DNA of 64,000 nucleotides from Bradyrhizobium macuxiense (GCF_001542415.1 NZ_LNCU01000019.1:103421-167420); one strand, 5' to 3'; counted from the stretch's first letter, positions 8,861-18,973 are shown. The notes: generated by a model not told the origin, from the sequence alone. A program made the numbers and translations.

Positions 8861-9787
8861 ATGCCCTTCCTCAATCACGGCTCATATCGGATACGCTATG
8901 AGCTCGACGGGCCGGCAGACGCACCCGCCTATGTGCTCGTCAATGGACTGACACAATATGCCGAACTGTGGAGTGCCTACCGGGACACTTTGACCGCGCG
9001 GCACTTTCGTGTCGCAACATTCGACCTACTTGGCCAGGGTGCATCGGACAAACCCGCGCTCTTCATCAGTCAGGAAGACCAGATCGCAGCGCTGGGCCTG
9101 CTCATCGACAAGCTCGGCGGTGGCCCGATCTTCCTGAGCGGCATCAGCTTCGGCGGCTTGATCGCGCTACGCTATGCGATCGCCCATGACGGGCGGCTCG
9201 CAGGCCTCGTGCCGATGAGCTGCTTTGCTGAGCTCTCACCCCAGCTTCTCTTGCTTGGCAATGCCATGCGGACGGGCCTGATCCTCGGCGGCACCAGCTA
9301 TTTGCAGGATCTGCTCCTGCCCATGAACCTTTCCGATGCGTGGCTCGAACCGCTGCTCGACAAGCTCGACTCGGTGAAACGACAGGGTTGGCTCGTCAAC
9401 GACGTTTACGCCTTGCAGAACCTGATGGAGTCCTTCCTCGACTTTCGTCCGCTGACACCACTGCTACGGGCGATCAAGGCTCCGACGATGATCCTGAACG
9501 GCGAGTTCGACTTCCTGACGCCGCGCGCCCTGCACGAAACGCTCCGCGTCCAGATCCCGAACAGTTCGCTAGTCATCATTCCAAGGGGCTATCACGCCTT
9601 CACCCTGGAGAAATCCGCCCTCACGGCCGACCTGCTCGCGCGTTTTGCGGAAGACGTGCTGGCAGGCCGCTGGCACGGCAACCAGTCAGTCTGGATCGCT
9701 CCCGAAGAACCGGGCGGCGCGCTGGCGGCATTTCCCCCCGGATACGATCATCTGCGTGCCATTCCGACACCGCGCGTGGCGCCATGA
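8861..9787 (+). CDS. Alpha/beta hydrolase
   Basis: A 308-residue alpha/beta hydrolase. It has the oxyanion motif LVNGLTQYAELW, nucleophile elbow SGISFGGLIA, acid in LNGEFDFLTP and catalytic His in PRGYHAFTLE. No signal peptide is visible, so it is probably cytoplasmic. The stop overlaps the start of the next gene (ATGA at 9784), indicating translational coupling. Its position upstream of a CoA-transferase and a MaoC hydratase suggests a role in acyl or polyhydroxyalkanoate-type metabolism, but this rests on context only. Confidence 0.8.
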   Translation: MPFLNHGSYRIRYELDGPADAPAYVLVNGLTQYAELWSAYRDTLTARHFRVATFDLLGQGASDKPALFISQEDQIAALGLLIDKLGGGPIFLSGISFGGLIALRYAIAHDGRLAGLVPMSCFAELSPQLLLLGNAMRTGLILGGTSYLQDLLLPMNLSDAWLEPLLDKLDSVKRQGWLVNDVYALQNLMESFLDFRPLTPLLRAIKAPTMILNGEFDFLTPRALHETLRVQIPNSSLVIIPRGYHAFTLEKSALTADLLARFAEDVLAGRWHGNQSVWIAPEEPGGALAAFPPGYDHLRAIPTPRVAP

Positions 9788-10386
9788 GGGAACTGCTCGG
9801 ACCACTCACGTCCGACGGCTGCGTGCCGCCACAGCAGCAGACGCGCGTGGCCGCATTCCTGATTTCCGCCCATGGAGCCCTGGCACGGCAGTATGCGCTC
9901 GCGCTGCCGATCAGGCTGGAAGCCGCCTGGCAAACCGAATTGAACGCGCAGCTTTACCGGGAGGCGGAATTCGTATCGCTACTGCAACGCGCGACATCAT
10001 GGGTGCCGGACGCCGGGCTGGGCTACCTCACCGCGCTTTGGGAAATGGCCTGGCTCCCCGCGGCTGTCGACGGGATCACGGATCGGTCGATGGCGCTGGC
10101 AGCCGATCTTACCACTCTCGCTCATGCCGTGCACGCCGGCGTACGGCCCGCGGCCCTGCTTCCACTTGAGGCCAACGCTCACGATGCGTTCGTGGCAGCC
10201 CTCCGCCGCATCGAATTCGAGAGCGGCCGGCTTCTGCAGGCGCAGATCGTCTTTCTGAAGGGACCGCAACTGGCGCCGTTCCGTCCAGCGATAAGCCCAG
10301 CTCTCGAGAGGCGCCACGCCGATGTTCGCAGACTGTGGGATGAAACGCTTGAAGGCATCGGGATCGCCAGCCCGCGCGCAGGATGA
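9784..10386 (+). CDS. Conserved hypothetical protein (200 aa)
   Basis: A 200-residue soluble, largely helical protein rich in Ala and Leu, beginning MRELLGPLTSDG. No catalytic motif or membrane segment is recognisable. The ATG overlaps the stop of the upstream hydrolase by 4 bases, so it is almost certainly translated with it. A FixK box for the next operon begins 10 bases after its stop. Function unknown. It may be a partner or chaperone-like protein of the hydrolase. Confidence 0.6.
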   Translation: MRELLGPLTSDGCVPPQQQTRVAAFLISAHGALARQYALALPIRLEAAWQTELNAQLYREAEFVSLLQRATSWVPDAGLGYLTALWEMAWLPAAVDGITDRSMALAADLTTLAHAVHAGVRPAALLPLEANAHDAFVAALRRIEFESGRLLQAQIVFLKGPQLAPFRPAISPALERRHADVRRLWDETLEGIGIASPRAG

Positions 10387-10395
10387 CCGCACGCT

Positions 10396-10409
10396 TTGAC
10401 GCAGATCAA
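10396..10409. promoter_or_regulatory. FixK/FNR box before CoA-transferase operon
   Basis: TTGACGCAGATCAA fits the TTGAY-N4-ATCAA pattern and ends 62 bp before the start codon at 10472. Confidence 0.75.
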
Positions 10410-10471
10410 GAGTCGGCGGCACGTCGGAGCCAACGATTGACCGGCTGCCCCCGTAAATCGGAGTGTCCATC

Positions 10472-11119
10472 ATGAAGCCAATCTCAGTCGAGGAAGCCGT
10501 GGCGATGATCCCGTCCGGGGCCAGCATCATGGTCGGCGGCTTCATGGGCGTCGGCACCCCGGAACGTCTGCTCGACGAAGTTGTACGCCAGCAGAAAGCC
10601 GGCCTGACATTGATCAGCAATGACGCAGCCACGCCGGGGAAGGGAGTCGGCAAGCTGTTCGATGCCGCGCTTGTTTCGCGCCTGACCGCCACGCATATCG
10701 GCCTCAATCCGAAAGCTCAGCAGCAGATGCTGGCCAACCAGATCGCCGTCGATCTCATTCCGCAGGGCACTTTCGTCGAGCGCATACGCGCCGGTGGTTG
10801 CGGCCTGGGAGGCGTGCTCACGCCGACCGGCGTCGGCACGTTGGTCGCAGACGGCAAGCGTCTGATCGAAGTACATGGAGAATCATTCCTGCTCGAAACC
10901 GCATTGCGGGCGCAATTCGCGCTGGTCCATGCCTTCCTCGCCGACTACCTCGGCAATCTCACCTACGCGCTGACCGCCCGCAATTTCAACCCGGTCATGG
11001 CCATGGCGGCCGATACGGTCATTGTGACGGCCGAGCATATCGTGCCCGTTGGAGTCATCGCACCCGACCACGTCGTGACGCCGGCGCCCCTTGTCGACTA
11101 CCTCATTGCGAACGGGTGA
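10472..11119 (+). CDS. 3-oxoacid CoA-transferase, subunit A
   Basis: A 215-residue alpha subunit of a two-subunit CoA-transferase of the AtoD/ScoA/PcaI type. These enzymes move CoA between succinyl- or acetyl-CoA and 3-oxo acids such as acetoacetate. Family landmarks are the glycine-rich MVGGFMGVGTPE near the N-terminus, NDAATPGKGVG, and GGCGLGGVLTPTGVGT in the middle. An in-frame GTG lies at 10463, but the GGAG sequence is placed correctly only for ATG 10472. The B subunit follows after 3 bases. A FixK box upstream suggests induction at low oxygen. Confidence 0.88.
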   Translation: MKPISVEEAVAMIPSGASIMVGGFMGVGTPERLLDEVVRQQKAGLTLISNDAATPGKGVGKLFDAALVSRLTATHIGLNPKAQQQMLANQIAVDLIPQGTFVERIRAGGCGLGGVLTPTGVGTLVADGKRLIEVHGESFLLETALRAQFALVHAFLADYLGNLTYALTARNFNPVMAMAADTVIVTAEHIVPVGVIAPDHVVTPAPLVDYLIANG

Positions 11120-11122
11120 ACC

Positions 11123-11773
11123 ATGGATCCGCAGATCATCATAGCCCGGCGCGTCGCTCGAGAGCTTCGCAGCGGCAACCTTGTCAATCTCGGTATCGGC
11201 ATTCCGACGCTGGTCGCCAATTATGTTCCGGCCGATCTCAAAGTGTTCTTTCAGTCGGAAAATGGGTTGATCGGCACCGGACCGATCCCCGAGCAGGGGA
11301 TGGCGCATCCCCTGCTGACCGACGCCGGTGGGCGTCCGATCAGTGCGCTGCCGGGCGCGGCCACCTTCGACAGCGCAATGTCATTCGGGCTGATCCGCGG
11401 CGGCCATGTCGATGTGACGGTCCTCGGTGGCCTGCAGGTCGATGCTGACGGACATCTCGCCAACTGGATGATCCCCGGCAAGATGGTGCCGGGCATGGGC
11501 GGAGCGATGGATCTCGTCAGCGGCGCAAGGCGGGTCATCGTTGCCATGCAGCACGCCGCCAAGGGAAAATCGAAGATCGTCGCCAAATGCTCGCTGCCGC
11601 TGACGTCGGCGCGCCCCGTCGATCTCGTCGTGACCGATTTGGCGGTGATTGGCTTCGCCCGCGGCAAGGCGACCTTGATGGAGACAGCTCCGGGCGTCGG
11701 CGTTGCAGAAGTGATGGCGGTCACCGAGGCCGATCTGACAATTCCCGGCACGGTACCCGAAATGAAGCTTTGA
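11123..11773 (+). CDS. 3-oxoacid CoA-transferase, subunit B
   Basis: A 216-residue beta subunit (AtoA/ScoB/PcaJ type). The catalytic glutamate that forms the glutamyl-CoA thioester is Glu46, in QSENGLIGTGP. The Gly-rich GLQVDADGHLANWMIPG motif is also typical. It pairs with the A subunit encoded directly upstream, giving an alpha2beta2 enzyme. With the MaoC hydratase downstream it suggests turnover of acetoacetyl/3-hydroxybutyryl units, as in polyhydroxybutyrate mobilisation or storage. Confidence 0.9.
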   Translation: MDPQIIIARRVARELRSGNLVNLGIGIPTLVANYVPADLKVFFQSENGLIGTGPIPEQGMAHPLLTDAGGRPISALPGAATFDSAMSFGLIRGGHVDVTVLGGLQVDADGHLANWMIPGKMVPGMGGAMDLVSGARRVIVAMQHAAKGKSKIVAKCSLPLTSARPVDLVVTDLAVIGFARGKATLMETAPGVGVAEVMAVTEADLTIPGTVPEMKL

Positions 11774-11786
11774 TCAGGACAGAGCC

Positions 11787-12245
11787 ATGCGGATATTCAG
11801 CAACTTCGATGACATCAAATCCGCGGTTGGAACCGAGATCGGCGCCAGCGACTGGATTGAAGTGACGCAAGATCGCATCAATCGGTTTGCCGACGCGACA
11901 TGCGATGAGCAGTGGATCCACGTCGACCAGGAGCGCGCCAAGGCAGAGCTTCCCGGGGGCAGAACCATCGCGCATGGCCTGCTCTCCCTTAGCCTCGCAC
12001 CGATGTTCATCCGATCCGTGGTCGGGCTCAAGGGTCTGCGAAACACCCTCAACTACGGGGCCGACCGGATTCGCTATCTGGCGCCGGTACCGGCCGGATC
12101 AAAGCTGCGGGGCCGCGTCACGGTCGCGGAAGCGGAGGACGTGCCGCCGGACGGCCTGCGCGTGAGCTACCATCTCGTCATCGAGATCGAAGGCGGCACG
12201 CGTCCCGCCTGCGTGGCGGAGCTGATTGCACTGCACTACCGCTGA
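11787..12245 (+). CDS. MaoC family dehydratase
   Basis: A 152-residue single hot-dog-domain protein of the MaoC/NodN/PhaJ group. The motif DEQWIHVDQERAKAEL followed by GGRTIAHGLLSLSLAP contains the conserved Asp and His of the hydratase-2 signature. These enzymes add water to trans-2-enoyl-CoA, usually forming (R)-3-hydroxyacyl-CoA. It is the last gene of the CoA-transferase operon, 13 bases after subunit B. It converges on fabI with 22 bases between the stops. Confidence 0.82.
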   Translation: MRIFSNFDDIKSAVGTEIGASDWIEVTQDRINRFADATCDEQWIHVDQERAKAELPGGRTIAHGLLSLSLAPMFIRSVVGLKGLRNTLNYGADRIRYLAPVPAGSKLRGRVTVAEAEDVPPDGLRVSYHLVIEIEGGTRPACVAELIALHYR

Positions 12246-12267
12246 TGCCGGCCTGCCATTACGATCG

Positions 12268-13056
12268 TCAGTCGATGATGTGATAGCCGCCGTCGATATA
12301 CATGACGCTCCCCGTGATCAGTTTGGCGCCATCCAGCGCCAGGAACGCCGTCGCGTTTCCAACGTCATCGATGCTGACAAGGCTGCGCGCCGGCGCCTTG
12401 GACTGGGCCTTGTCCATGAGCTCATCGAATTCGGGGATGCCCGACGCCGCGCGCGTCGCGAGCGGTCCCGGCGAGATCGCGTGAACGCGGATGCCTTTCG
12501 GGCCCAGCTCCGCGGCGATGTAGCGGACGGCGGCCTCAAGGGCAGCCTTCGCCACCCCCATCACATTGTAGTTCTCCACGACCATCTGACTGCCGTAGTA
12601 GGTCATGGTGAACATCGTTCCACCGTTCTTCATCAGCGGCTCGGCCAGATGCGCCATGCGCATGAATGACCAGCACGAGACCTCCATCGTCTTCAGGAAA
12701 CCCTCTCGGCCGACGTCAACGACACGTCCGTGCAATGCCTCCTTCGGCGCGAACGCGATCGAGTGGAGGAGGAAGTCAAGCTGACCCCACTCCTTCGAGA
12801 TGCGCTCGAAAACCTGCTCCATCTGCCCTTCAACCATGACGTCCAGCGGCAAGAAGATCGGAGCCTCCAGCGCCTGTGCGAGCGGTTCGACATGTTTCCT
12901 GGCGCGGTCGTTCAGATAGGTCACGGCCAGATCGGCACCGAGCGCGCGAAACGCCCTCGCGCAGCCCCAGGCAATCGACTGATCGTTGGCAATGCCGACG
13001 ATCAGACCCTTCTTGCCCTTCAGCGCGACCTTGGTTTCCGGAAATTGCGGGATCAT
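12268..13056 (-). CDS. fabI: Enoyl-[acyl-carrier-protein] reductase FabI
   Basis: A 262-residue short-chain-dehydrogenase-fold enoyl-ACP reductase. The nucleotide-binding motif [11 protein letters not shown] is diagnostic for FabI. The catalytic Tyr-x6-Lys reads YNVMGVAK, preceded by the second conserved tyrosine in TYYGS. The C-terminus [15 protein letters not shown] is also typical. The start overlaps the ackA stop by 4 bases. FabI with ackA and pta in one operon suggests a dedicated low-oxygen role, perhaps as a second copy besides the housekeeping fabI. Confidence 0.9.
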   Translation of the reverse strand: MIPQFPETKVALKGKKGLIVGIANDQSIAWGCARAFRALGADLAVTYLNDRARKHVEPLAQALEAPIFLPLDVMVEGQMEQVFERISKEWGQLDFLLHSIAFAPKEALHGRVVDVGREGFLKTMEVSCWSFMRMAHLAEPLMKNGGTMFTMTYYGSQMVVENYNVMGVAKAALEAAVRYIAAELGPKGIRVHAISPGPLATRAASGIPEFDELMDKAQSKAPARSLVSIDDVGNATAFLALDGAKLITGSVMYIDGGYHIID

Positions 13057-14267
13057 GATGCTCTCTCACGGTTTGGGCTGGACGGTTGACCATTCATCAG
13101 CAGCGCCAGCGTGTGCTGCGCAATCATCAATTCCTCGTCGGTCGGGACGACATAAACGGGAATGCGGCTGCCAGGGCGTGATATCGATCCGGCGTGGCGA
13201 GCGTTCTCGGCTGCATCCAGCTCGACGCCCAGCCACGACAGCTTCTCCCCGATCCGCGCGCGGATGTGCGCCGAATTCTCGCCAATGCCGGCTGTGAAAA
13301 CGAACGCGTCAATGCCCTGAAGCGCCGCCGCGAGCATGCCGGCGTGCAGGCCGATCCGATGGACGAAATATTCGATCGCCAGGATCGCATGCGGATCGTC
13401 ACTCTCCAGCAACTCCCGCATGTCATTGCTGATGCCGGATAGCCCCTTTAGTCCACAATCGCGATAGAGAAAGGTCTGCACGTCAGCCGCCGACATGCCC
13501 TTTCGAGCAATGAGATAGAGCACGACGCCTGGATCGATCTGTCCTGGCCGCGTGCCCATCGGAAGGCCGTCGAGCGCCGTAAACCCCATCGTGCTTTCGA
13601 CGCTGCGCCCCTCCCTTATCGCGCACATCGACGCCCCATTACCGAGATGCGCGACGATGACGCGGCCATTCGCAACCTCGGGGGCCACTTGCCTCAAGGT
13701 TTTGGCAACGTACTCATAAGAGAGCCCGTGAAACCCGTAGCGCCGAACGCCCTCGGCATATAGCTGGAACGGGACCGCGTAGTGGTCCGCCAAGGCGCCG
13801 TGCGTACGATGGAACGCAGTGTCGAAGCAGGCGACTTGCGGAATATCCGCGCGGTTTTCCAGCAGCGAACGGATGGGAGCCAGATTGTAGGGCTGATGAA
13901 GCGGCGCCAACGGCACAAATTTCTCAAGGCGCGCCACGATGCCGTGGTCGATCCGCACCGGGCGCTCGTACTCGGGACCACCATGAACGACGCGATGTCC
14001 GACCGCGATCGGATTGATGCGGAGCTCGTCTTTCAGCCAGATGCCTGCAACTTCGAGAGCTGCCGTCACGTCCGGAACGCGCTCGATCGGATAGGCACGA
14101 TCCGCCAGCGGATCTCCGTTGGCCGCGCTGGCTCGCAGCCGCGGCCGGCTGCCGATCCCATCCATCTGACCCTTGATCTGGCGCTGCAGCCTGGCGTCCC
14201 CGTCGACCGCGAAGATTTGAAATTTAACGCTCGATGAACCGGCATTGACGACGAGGATCGTATCCAT
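13053..14267 (-). CDS. ackA: Acetate kinase
   Basis: A 404-residue acetate kinase, which converts acetyl phosphate and ADP to acetate and ATP. The start is ATG 14267, giving the family N-terminus [19 protein letters not shown]. The second signature [11 protein letters not shown], the phosphate loop [10 protein letters not shown] and the C-terminal [13 protein letters not shown] are present. It follows pta by 5 bases and overlaps fabI by 4. The Pta-AckA pair gives ATP by substrate-level phosphorylation when respiration is limited, which fits the FixK box at the head of this operon. Confidence 0.93.
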   Translation of the reverse strand: MDTILVVNAGSSSVKFQIFAVDGDARLQRQIKGQMDGIGSRPRLRASAANGDPLADRAYPIERVPDVTAALEVAGIWLKDELRINPIAVGHRVVHGGPEYERPVRIDHGIVARLEKFVPLAPLHQPYNLAPIRSLLENRADIPQVACFDTAFHRTHGALADHYAVPFQLYAEGVRRYGFHGLSYEYVAKTLRQVAPEVANGRVIVAHLGNGASMCAIREGRSVESTMGFTALDGLPMGTRPGQIDPGVVLYLIARKGMSAADVQTFLYRDCGLKGLSGISNDMRELLESDDPHAILAIEYFVHRIGLHAGMLAAALQGIDAFVFTAGIGENSAHIRARIGEKLSWLGVELDAAENARHAGSISRPGSRIPVYVVPTDEELMIAQHTLALLMNGQPSSPNRERAS

Positions 14268-14272
14268 GGCGA

Positions 14273-15238
14273 TCACGCGACGGTTGGAGCGCGCCGACGG
14301 CGCGCGTCGGCATAGAGCGCGGCGACTGCGCACGAAGCCATCCTGGCCCTCGCTGAATCGGCGCGCGACGTCAGCACGATCGGAACCCGGGCCCCGAGCA
14401 CGATGCCCGCGCCATCGGCCTTGGCGAAGTAGGCCAGGTTCTTGGCCAACATATTGCCGGCCTCGAGGTCGGGAACAACCAGGATCTGCGCCCTTCCCGC
14501 GACCTCGGACTTGATGCCCTTGATTCGCGCAGCTTCCACGTCGATGGCGTTGTCGAACGCGAGCGGACCGTCGAGCATGCCGCCGGTGATCTGACCGCGA
14601 TCGGCCATTTTGCATAGCGCGGCCGCCTCGATTGTCGACGGAATCTTGGATGTCACGGTCTCAACCGCCGACAGGATGGCGACGCGCGGCAGCGTCCCAA
14701 AGCCGGCCTGAGTGTAGAGATCGATGGCGTTCTGAATGATGTCGCGCTTGCCATCCAGGTCGGGAAAAATGTTGATGGCTGCATCTGTGATGAACAACGT
14801 ATCGGCATAGGCCGGCACGTCCATCACGAACACGTGGCTGATACGCCGATCGGTTCGAAGCCCGACCGATTTCGCTGTGACGCTCCGCATCAGCTCGTCG
14901 GTATGCAGGCTGCCCTTCATCAGCATCTCGCCCCGCGCGGCATGGATCAACTCGACGCCCCTGGCGGCCGCCGCCTCGCTGTGCGGCTCATCGATGATCT
15001 CGAAGCCGGCAATGTCGAGGCCGTGCTTGCTCGCGGTCGCCTTGATCTTTGCTTCAGGTCCGACCAAAAGCGGCTTGATGATGCCGGCCTGCGCGCTGTC
15101 CACGGCGCCGCGCAACGACGTCTCGTCGCAGGGGTGAACCACGATGGTCGGCACCGGCGGAATAGCCTTGGCCGCGGCGATCAGACGATCGTACTTGGTG
15201 TGAGCCGTACCGCTCGACTCGGATGACATGACATTCAT
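14273..15238 (-). CDS. pta: Phosphate acetyl/butyryl transferase
   Basis: A 321-residue short-form phosphotransacetylase (PTA_PTB family). It converts acyl-CoA and phosphate to acyl phosphate and CoA, supplying acetate kinase next door. Recognisable parts are the central [23 protein letters not shown] and the C-terminal Gly/Asn-rich [14 protein letters not shown]. An in-frame GTG at 15250 is possible, but ATG 15238 sits better relative to the GGAG. Whether acetyl or butyryl is preferred cannot be decided. Confidence 0.85.
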   Translation of the reverse strand: MNVMSSESSGTAHTKYDRLIAAAKAIPPVPTIVVHPCDETSLRGAVDSAQAGIIKPLLVGPEAKIKATASKHGLDIAGFEIIDEPHSEAAAARGVELIHAARGEMLMKGSLHTDELMRSVTAKSVGLRTDRRISHVFVMDVPAYADTLFITDAAINIFPDLDGKRDIIQNAIDLYTQAGFGTLPRVAILSAVETVTSKIPSTIEAAALCKMADRGQITGGMLDGPLAFDNAIDVEAARIKGIKSEVAGRAQILVVPDLEAGNMLAKNLAYFAKADGAGIVLGARVPIVLTSRADSARARMASCAVAALYADARRRRAPTVA

Positions 15239-15271
15239 GGTTGCCACCACTCCGGATACTGTCAGATCGTG

Positions 15272-17494
15272 TTACGACGCCTTTGCCTTGGGATCGAAAG
15301 GGGCGACGTTCGATGCTTTCTCCGAGGCTTCTCTCCCGTCCAGGCCGAACAGCTCCGCGATCCGGCTCAATCGGCTGGCCACCTCACCTGAAATCTCGGC
15401 ACTGGCCGACAGAACATCGCGTATCGCGGCGAAGGCGGCCTGTCGCTCGTTCATATTGTCGGGGAGCAGCGTCGGGATCGCGGCCAACGCTGCTTCTCGA
15501 TCAAGGAGAAGCATGAAGAATTGCTCGCGAGCGAGCGTCTTGAATTCAGCAAGCGTCACGGGCTTGCCGACCACGTTACGGCGGATCTGGCGCAATGCTT
15601 CCAGGCTGCGCTCGTCGACCATGCCACGCGCCGAACCCGCATAGAGAAGGGCGCGGATCGCCGCCTCGCGAAGGCCCCCCTCGCCGACCCGCGACTTGAG
15701 CTCCGCGATCCTCGTCTGCAGCCGCGCTCGATACTCGGTTGACATCTCCTGTCTTCGCGACGGCGCCGAACGCGGATCGACCCCGACCGCGGCCTGCAAC
15801 GCAGGCGAGCCATAGACGGCAAGGAAGACCGCCTCGCTTAGCGCTTCCTGAGAACCGCGCCAGCTGTCGAGCGCGTGAACGATCTGCTTCGAGATGCTTT
15901 CCTGGAACGCAAGGAACGGATTGTCCGAACTCACGGGCTTGCGCTGGTCCTGGATGTGCTCGGCGGCCGCCTTGACGGCGGTCATGAACGGATTCTGGCT
16001 GCTTAATGCCTCGTATTGCACGCGCAGCGGATGGGTGTTCCGCATCCAGTCGGCCAGCTCAGGCGTCACCATGCGCTTGATCAGGGGCTGGACGAATTTG
16101 CGGTAGGCGGCAAGGTTGAGCTCGGAGACCCGCTTTGCAGCTTCGAATCGCCGCTCGTCGTCCGGCGAGTTGCCTCCCATGGCCCGGATGTCATCGAGGG
16201 TCCGGGCTTCGCAGCGCATCACCCATTGTCCCGGAGCGAGATCGGCATTTGCCGTCTCGGCGTCCTTGGCCTCAAAGGTTGCCTCATAGAGGCCGGGTGG
16301 CAGCACGTCGATCAGGTCGATGTTGCTGGAAAACTCCGCGTGTTCTTTCTTGGCCACGCCGCCCGACACGAAAATGCCGAGATGGCCGACGGTTTCATGA
16401 ACCGTGTAGACGATCGTCTGTCCGTAGGCCCTGATCTCGTCGACATCGGCATAGAGGTCGAGGATCCAGTCCAGCGCCTGCTGCGGCGGAGTGATGTTGT
16501 CGCCCTTGGAACAGAAAACGACGATCGGCGATCTGATGTTGCGCAGGTCAACGGATTCACCATCCGACATCTTGATGCGGCCGGCGGCGAGATTATTGCC
16601 GATGAACAGCTCATCGACGATGAACTGGATCTCCTCCGCGTTCAGGTTGACGTGGCCACCCCACCAACGCTCGAACTCGAGGTAGCGGCTGGCCTCCGTA
16701 TCGACCTTGGAGAAGACGTTGTATTGCTTGGTCCACAGCGTATTGGACGGATTTTGGTTCTCGAAATTCTGGACCAGCCAGGCTCCATCAAACTTTCCGC
16801 CGCCGAGGTCGCCGGCGAGCGCCGTCAGCCAGCTCCCACCGAGCAGGCCGCCCGAATATCGCATCGGGTATTTGCCGTGTACGCCCGCCCAATAGGCCAG
16901 AGGCGCTCCCGCAACAATCACCGGACCGAACAGCTCGGGCCGCAACGAGGCGAGGATCATCACGGCCCAACCGGCCTGGCAGTTTCCGATCACGCAGGGC
17001 TTGCCGTCTGCATCCGGATGGAGGCCGATGACCTTTTCGAGGAATAGCGCTTCTGCCCACGCAATGCGCTCGATGGTCTGGCCCGGCATCGGCTCCGGCA
17101 AGAATCCGATGAAGTAGCAGGGATGACCGGCCTTCATGGCGACGCCGATCTCGCTATCGGCCTTGAACCCGCCGATACCCGGACCGTGGCCGGCCCGCGG
17201 ATCGACGACGACGAACGGTCGTCGCTTCAGGTCGATCTCGATGCCCTTGGGAGGGATAATCCGCACCAGCGCATAGTTGACCGGATCATCGAGCTTGCGG
17301 CCGTCCATGATCAATTCGGCAGCATAACTCAGGACGTGCGGAGCGGTTTGCGCCACATGCTCTCGGTATTGGTCGCCACGCTGGCGCAGAACGTCGAGAA
17401 ACAGCACACTTCGCTGGCCGACATCGGTCATGTATTCCACGGCGGACGCCACCAGTCCCGATACCGGATCGCCCGACGGCGTTGTCCTGTCCAT
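15272..17494 (-). CDS. DUF3141 family alpha/beta-hydrolase-like protein
   Basis: A protein of about 740 residues of the DUF3141 family, distantly related to polyhydroxyalkanoate synthases. It contains VVVDPRAGHGPGIGGFKADSE, then an elbow-like CVIGNCQAGWAVM, where the nucleophile position resembles the Cys of PHA synthase. FCSKGDNITPP and HETVGHLGIF are candidates for the acid and His. The C-terminal 300 residues are helical. I chose ATG 17494 (GGAG 7 bases upstream). ATG 17500 is also possible. It heads the operon with pta, ackA and fabI, 58 bp downstream of a FixK box. The biochemical role is not known. Confidence 0.8.
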   Translation of the reverse strand: MDRTTPSGDPVSGLVASAVEYMTDVGQRSVLFLDVLRQRGDQYREHVAQTAPHVLSYAAELIMDGRKLDDPVNYALVRIIPPKGIEIDLKRRPFVVVDPRAGHGPGIGGFKADSEIGVAMKAGHPCYFIGFLPEPMPGQTIERIAWAEALFLEKVIGLHPDADGKPCVIGNCQAGWAVMILASLRPELFGPVIVAGAPLAYWAGVHGKYPMRYSGGLLGGSWLTALAGDLGGGKFDGAWLVQNFENQNPSNTLWTKQYNVFSKVDTEASRYLEFERWWGGHVNLNAEEIQFIVDELFIGNNLAAGRIKMSDGESVDLRNIRSPIVVFCSKGDNITPPQQALDWILDLYADVDEIRAYGQTIVYTVHETVGHLGIFVSGGVAKKEHAEFSSNIDLIDVLPPGLYEATFEAKDAETANADLAPGQWVMRCEARTLDDIRAMGGNSPDDERRFEAAKRVSELNLAAYRKFVQPLIKRMVTPELADWMRNTHPLRVQYEALSSQNPFMTAVKAAAEHIQDQRKPVSSDNPFLAFQESISKQIVHALDSWRGSQEALSEAVFLAVYGSPALQAAVGVDPRSAPSRRQEMSTEYRARLQTRIAELKSRVGEGGLREAAIRALLYAGSARGMVDERSLEALRQIRRNVVGKPVTLAEFKTLAREQFFMLLLDREAALAAIPTLLPDNMNERQAAFAAIRDVLSASAEISGEVASRLSRIAELFGLDGREASEKASNVAPFDPKAKAS

Positions 17495-17552
17495 TGCCAT
17501 GCTCCGATTTTCGCGTCGGCATCCATTGAATGTGCGCTGCGAGAAGGGGCTT

Positions 17553-17566
17553 TGATCTAAGTCAAG
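17553..17566. promoter_or_regulatory. FixK/FNR box in divergent promoter
   Basis: TTGATCTAAGTCAA lies 58 bp from the DUF3141 start at 17494 (minus strand) and 65 bp from the GNAT start at 17632 (plus strand), so it may control both. Confidence 0.78.
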
Positions 17567-17631
17567 CGTCGAAGACCAATGGCGACGCGACATGACACCC
17601 GCACAACCGACCACCCCAAGAGAAGCTCCGC

Positions 17632-18165
17632 ATGTCAGATGCCGCCCACTACACGGTGACGGAACCTGTTCGCGACGGTGCTAGCGTCATAATCCGGGCA
17701 CTTCGGCCAGAGGACGAGGCCGACATGCTGGCTGCGCTCGAACGAACCAGTGCGGAGTCGCGGCATCGGCGTTTCTTTGTGATGAAACGCGACTTCTCCG
17801 AGAAGGAGCGCACGTTCTTCATGAATGTCGACTTCAAGGAACATGTCGCACTTGTCGCCGTGGTGACGGAACATGGCCGTCCCGTCATCATCGGCGGCGG
17901 CCGCTATGTCGTCTTCGAGCCGGGACGGGCCGAAATGGCGTTCGTCGTCGTGGACGGATGGCAAGGACGCGGCGTCGGCTCGCTGTTGATGCGCCATCTG
18001 GCGAGGATCGCGCGGCAGGCCGGCCTCGAGGAACTCGTTGCGGACGTTCTGCCGGAGAATGCAGCGATGCTGAAGGTCTTCAGCAAAGCGGGCCTCACAC
18101 CCGGCGCGCGGCATGATCCCCAGACGGTTCGTTTGGCTCTACAATTGGCGCGACCAAGCGCCTAG
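17632..18165 (+). CDS. GNAT family N-acetyltransferase
   Basis: A 177-residue GNAT acetyltransferase. The acetyl-CoA binding motif A reads VVDGWQGRGVGSLLMRHL, followed by LPENAAMLKVFSKAGL, the usual last helix. The N-terminal VIIRALRPEDEADMLAAL is the standard GNAT opening. It resembles the single acetyltransferase domains found next to PHA/acetate-kinase genes, some of which acetylate metabolic enzymes, but the target is unknown. Its 3' end overlaps the convergent gene at 18162 by 4 bases. Confidence 0.85.
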   Translation: MSDAAHYTVTEPVRDGASVIIRALRPEDEADMLAALERTSAESRHRRFFVMKRDFSEKERTFFMNVDFKEHVALVAVVTEHGRPVIIGGGRYVVFEPGRAEMAFVVVDGWQGRGVGSLLMRHLARIARQAGLEELVADVLPENAAMLKVFSKAGLTPGARHDPQTVRLALQLARPSA

Positions 18166-18836
18166 CTGCCCTTCGCGCTGCTTCTGTCTCGCGCCATGCC
18201 GTCATCCTTCGGCTCCTCTCTGCTGATAGCTGCATTACAACTAAGAGAACCGCCCTTCGTCGGCTGCGTGCTTCCATGTACGGCGATCCGCGCAAAGGGA
18301 TTCCGGGCGATGACCTTGAGCGCCGCAAGCTCTTCCTTGTTCAGATATGAGATTTTTCTGGGCGGAGTGGCCACCATCTTTCCGATGGTGGAAAGTGGAA
18401 TGCCGAGCTTCGCTGACAGTCTCGCGAGTCTGATCGTGTCCCGAATGGTCCCATTATCCTCGCCCCCATGCGTGTTGCCCACTGAGTGAACTCCAACCTT
18501 CGCATCCGGTGCGACGTACCGCTTCCTGCTGGCTAGAAAGATGAAAGCGCATGCCGAATCGCATTCGTTTGAAACGTATGTAGGGACCTGTCTTTGGTGT
18601 GTAAGCATGGCGATCCGGAGGCCCTCGTAGAGAGATCCGCCCCCGGAATCAAGATCGATACCAACGATTCGCCGCTCCGCGCCAAAATGCGCGCGAAACC
18701 GAACGTAGTCTCCGTCTGCAATATCCCCGCTGAGCCTTAAGACGTCTCCGGCGCAGCCGGCCACACGCGAAATATCCATTCCGAGGCAGTCCGCTGAAGA
18801 GAGAGCGGCCGCGAGGATCACCAGATGCTTAATCAC
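18162..18836 (-). CDS. Periplasmic ClpP/SppA-like fold protein
   Basis: About 224 residues from a GTG start at 18836, which places a signal peptide (IKHLVILAAALSSADC) at the N-terminus. A longer ATG start at 18935 exists but begins with unlikely sequence. The body has LSGDIADGDYVRFRAHF, VGIDLDSGGGSLYEGLRIA, and TYVSNECDSACAFIFLAS. This matches the crotonase/ClpP-like fold of COG3904-type periplasmic proteins, with Ser in DSACAF at the nucleophile position. Proteolytic activity is not proven. Confidence 0.65.
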   Translation of the reverse strand: MIKHLVILAAALSSADCLGMDISRVAGCAGDVLRLSGDIADGDYVRFRAHFGAERRIVGIDLDSGGGSLYEGLRIAMLTHQRQVPTYVSNECDSACAFIFLASRKRYVAPDAKVGVHSVGNTHGGEDNGTIRDTIRLARLSAKLGIPLSTIGKMVATPPRKISYLNKEELAALKVIARNPFARIAVHGSTQPTKGGSLSCNAAISREEPKDDGMARDRSSAKGS

Positions 18837-18959
18837 GTGTTGGCCCGAATACGTGCATGTTGGGCAGCAGCTCTGACCAAAACACGATCGCGCTGATTCT
18901 GTGATTGCAGTCTGGCTGCCGATACCCCTCGGCATTGTAGTCGAACCCGGTGGCGAGGC

Positions 18960-18973
18960 TTGACCTAGGTCAA
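18960..18973. promoter_or_regulatory. FixK/FNR-like box, perfect palindrome
   Basis: TTGACCTAGGTCAA is a perfect 14-bp dyad of FixK form. It is 106 bp before the small gene at 19080 and about 123 bp before the gene starting at 18836, so either could be regulated. Confidence 0.65.
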